From contig OY821750.1 in NCBI GenBank assembly GCA_963682055.1, positions 7,876,501-7,940,500 on the forward strand: a stretch of DNA of 64,000 bases, written 5' to 3'. A model generated the notes under the pieces. The model saw nothing but the letters and a program-made list of their open reading frames with translations. It did no database searches and was not told the DNA's origin. The DNA comes from Primula veris (Eukaryota > Streptophyta > Magnoliopsida > Ericales > Primulaceae). The position numbers and the translations under genes were made by a program. Shown here piece by piece: positions 61,262 through 64,000 of the stretch (position 1 is the first letter of the stretch; each line of letters begins with the position of its first letter).

Positions 61262-63196
61262 CCCTATAAATAACAGTATGATGCACGCAAAAATGAATTA
61301 AGATAAATATATAACATGAAATTATGTTAATTTACAAACTGTGGAACTAAAAAACCAAAATAGAGTATCCCAGTACAACAGTATTTGTGATTAATTACAC
61401 AACATTTTTAATGCATTTTAGAGAAATTAGGCTTTTTTTGGACTAGTGTATTTGTGTATGTATGTATATGTTTTCAAATTAGCAAGTGAAGACGCTATAA
61501 ATGTTGATTTTGTAATTTGAATTTGGTAACGCATTTATAATTTGGCAGTTCTTTTTCGAATGTGGTACTGTCACTCGGTTTCGTAATGTTTGTCCACCAC
61601 AAATTACATACAACTTTAACCGATAAAAAAACTCATACATAAATTGTCGAAATCAAAATTTTGAAAAGCTAATCACCTAGTTTAATATTTAACTTTATGA
61701 TTAAATTTTGAAAATTTCCGTTTTAATAATTTACATATGTTCTTTGCCGGTTAAAATTGCATTTAGGTTCGTGGTGGGTAAATATTTTGGAACGGATGAC
61801 TATTGATCATAGGAAAGAAATATTGGTGATTCATGTTTTGATAAATAAACCGGTTAATAGTACTTTACTTTTGGGTTGAGTTAAATTGTACTTAGATGAG
61901 AATGTTTTTTTTTTATAATAAATCATACCCAGAAAAACATGATCAATTACATTTTCAATGTTTTTTACTTTTATGAAACAATTAAATTTAATGCTTTATT
62001 GGTTCATGAAAGTTTACACGTCGACATGTTACTTGTGAGATTTTTGATGGATTGAGTATCCATATCAATATAATTAAGTAACACTTGTATACCAACCAGA
62101 CACTAACCCTATCTGACATGCAACCACGTACACGTAAAGTTAGGGGAAAATTAGTATTACGTTAATGGTTTTTGGCATCAACTGAAAAACCAATCCATAT
62201 ATTTTAAGGAAAATATGATAAATTTGGTCCGTTTCATAGGTTCGGTATTTTAATTTTAAAATAACTAGCATGGAAGTCCCGTCTAAAAAAGGACGGGGTC
62301 GTTTCTTAACATCCGTTCCGCAATTTTGTAAAATATATAAAATTACATTTGCATGGTGCACTAATGTCATCCTCTTAAGCAATTATATAAATATTGTCAT
62401 ATATATAAATGGATTTAAATTAACAGAGTTAATAGAAATGGAGCTTTCAAAATTAGATGAACAAATTTAGTCAGAGAATAACATGAAATTGATGAACGTC
62501 ATAGTAACATTAACATATATAGACTGTGGGTAGAGCTTTTTTCAATAGTAATGCCAAAATGTATCAGTATTCGACCAATTTTTTCATCTATAAGGTCGTA
62601 ACAAAATTTAAGTACTATAAAGAATTTTATGTGTATTGCAATATACCATTATCTTTAGGAGACAACAGAGAAAGAAACAGATTCGGGACAAATTGTCGCA
62701 CTTTGTGCTAACTAAATATCATAATAAAACGAATACAAATATATGAGCGAACTAATATCGAGTAAAAGTGGTCAAAAGGAACCGCGTTATGGATTGCCAT
62801 AGTTATTGAGTTATACTGAATTATACGATCTTATATTAACAAATTAAGGGTAACATCGACAGTCCTTCGAAAACATGCAACGTCCCAAACTCTAAACCTC
62901 CAGTTTCATTCAAAAGCATAAACTTCATCTTAATGGTCAAGGTGATATATACGAGTAATTTTTACTCTTGCCATTTATAACTTAGAATGGTAAACATATA
63001 TGTTAAATATATGCACATACAAAGTAATGCTTAGTGGTACTAGTAAGACCTTTCATTAAAGGCCAGCTAGCGAAGTCAAACTAGTGACGCAAAAAAAAAA
63101 AAAGATAAAGTTTCTTATTTCACAATACACATGTACTCATGTAGATAATCACGTAAATGAATTAATGATTATTTTTAATCAACAAATTGTAATAAG
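61262..63196. other. Non-coding AT-rich region (unit 3)
   Basis: Counterpart of 14347-16268. It is interrupted at 63197 by a new LTR retrotransposon; no gene recognised. Confidence 0.5.
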
Positions 63197-63755
63197 TGAT
63201 GATAGAACATAAAAATTAGACCCGAATATATCTATTCGGGTAGGAATCGACCCACCCATCATAGAGGGGTATCTAATGCTTAAATGGGCTATCTCAAGCC
63301 TTTCTTTGAGAATAAGATTGGATCTTACTAAAATCCAAAGCCCACTTAAATAGGGACCCATGTCAGAAAAATCTCCCAAGATAGAGACATTTGTCAACAT
63401 CTTAGGAGGCATACTTGCCTATAAATAGCCAAGTATTCCCCCCCAAGACAAGGACCAGAAATCATACTTAAAAAAATATAGAGAGAAGGAGAGAAAAGAT
63501 AAAAACTAGTCAGGGCGTATCACATCAAAAGCCTAACCGAGCCAGGCAGAAAGTCTAGCAAAAAGAGAAGAGAAAGATCATCTTCCGGATCGAACAGCGG
63601 ATCCGAGCATAAATATAGTGATAAAAGTTGTAGTCCGAACAAGGGCAATTGCCGAATACTAATAAAGATCGAGAAGTGTTTATCGTTTATTGTCAATTAA
63701 TGATTTATTATTGTTGAAAAGCCTAACGCGACCGATCAAAGTTATGGCTTTGTCA
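63197..63755 (+). mobile_element. 5' LTR of a Ty3/gypsy-like retrotransposon
   Basis: Colinearity with units 1 and 2 stops at 63196. The new DNA begins TGATGATAGAACA and the presumed LTR ends TTTGTCA, two bases before a primer-binding site. It contains a TATA box at 63420-63428 and AATAAA at 63661-63666, so promoter and poly(A) signal are in the right order. Base use is less AT-biased than the host segment. The other LTR and the target duplicate lie outside the window. Confidence 0.85.
63420..63428 (+). promoter_or_regulatory. LTR TATA box
   Basis: TATAAATAG lies about 220 bp into the LTR, in the position expected for a Pol II LTR promoter. Confidence 0.65.
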
Positions 63756-63757
63756 AA

Positions 63758-63775
63758 TGGCGCCGTCTCCGGGAA
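63758..63775 (+). other. Primer-binding site of the gypsy-like element
   Basis: tggcgccgtctccgggaa closely resembles the tRNA-Asp-complementary primer site (TGGCGCCGTTGCCGGGGA) of many plant gypsy elements, with three differences. Confidence 0.75.
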
Positions 63776-63835
63776 TCATCTAGTTCCCAACTAGCTTCGA
63801 AATCGAACACCAACGTTCTACCAGACGAGCAACAA

Positions 63836-64000
63836 ATGACGAACACCAACGAAGAAACTCGCCCGGAAGAAGTAGGCACATCGACAAACCAGGAGATCCC
63901 AATCCACAAAGACGTGTTAGCGCATCTCCTCAACATCAGAGATCGCTACGAAGCGCTTCGTGTCGAATCTCGACTCACCGTCTCCAATGTCCAAACAGAA
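63836..64000 (+). CDS. Start of gag-like ORF of the retrotransposon (partial)
   Basis: An open frame starts at ATG 63836 (MTNTNEETRPEEVGTSTNQE) and runs 55 codons to the window edge without a stop. Its place just after the primer site, its polar acidic composition and the element type indicate the gag N-terminus. No zinc knuckle or other domain lies within the window. Confidence 0.65.
   Translation, partial: MTNTNEETRPEEVGTSTNQEIPIHKDVLAHLLNIRDRYEALRVESRLTVSNVQTE

Larger units (their letters stand above)
47569..63196. repeat. Tandem segmental repeat, unit 3 (interrupted)
   Basis: This third copy is colinear with unit 1 up to about unit-1 position 16270, where a new LTR begins at 63197. It differs by a Cassandra insertion at 49930, a ~1.95 kb deletion that truncates the left-arm MADS gene, and about 530 bp near 55756-56284 that units 1 and 2 both lack. 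Confidence 0.94.

Noticed and set aside
1..64000. CRISPR array, operon or bacterial genes
   Set aside because: All repeats are plant transposon or segmental types, and genes show plant families with eukaryotic poly(A) signals. No spacer-repeat array was seen.

Overview
The window is AT-rich nuclear DNA of a flowering plant, probably a eudicot, though the species cannot be fixed from sequence alone. Plant-specific content supports this: a FAR1/FHY3-type MULE transposase, a Dof transcription-factor fragment, AGL80-like type I MADS-box genes, a Cassandra element with a 5S-derived LTR, a second TRIM, a CACTA-type MITE, plant L1 LINE, Ty1/copia and Ty3/gypsy pieces, and a retrocopy of ribosomal protein eS25.

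The dominant structure is a head-to-tail segmental triplication: unit 1 = 1-26196, unit 2 = 26197-47568, unit 3 = 47569-63196. Unit 3 is cut by a new LTR retrotransposon that runs off the right edge. The units look only about 1-2% diverged where I compared them by eye, but each carries its own large deletions and insertions.

Order within a unit: (a) the C-terminal end of a Dof gene (minus strand); (b) a ~4.13 kb MULE inserted in that Dof exon, with 130-bp TIRs, a 9-bp target duplication and a broken FAR1-type transposase; (c) the left arm of an inverted duplication holding an AGL80-like MADS gene (plus strand); (d) a ~1.43-1.46 kb solo LTR; (e) the right arm, holding a shortened MADS gene (minus strand) with a TRIM 46 bp upstream of its ATG; (f) an intronless RPS25 retrocopy; (g) several kb of AT-rich non-coding DNA; (h) a dead L1 LINE; (i) a dead copia element; then the Dof end again.

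Different units keep different intact genes. The 241-aa MADS frame is whole only in unit 2, the 189-aa right-arm MADS only in unit 3, and RPS25 in units 1 and 3. No transposase copy is intact, and the three carry different, partly shared lesions. Cassandra occurs only in unit 3 and the CACTA MITE only in unit 2, both at sites that are empty in the other units. The genes do not form a pathway. This is a transposon-rich accessory array in which two Mgamma MADS genes and an eS25 retrogene are the candidate host functions. The least expected signal is a U6-like USE/TATA module with identical 25-bp spacing in both TRIM families.
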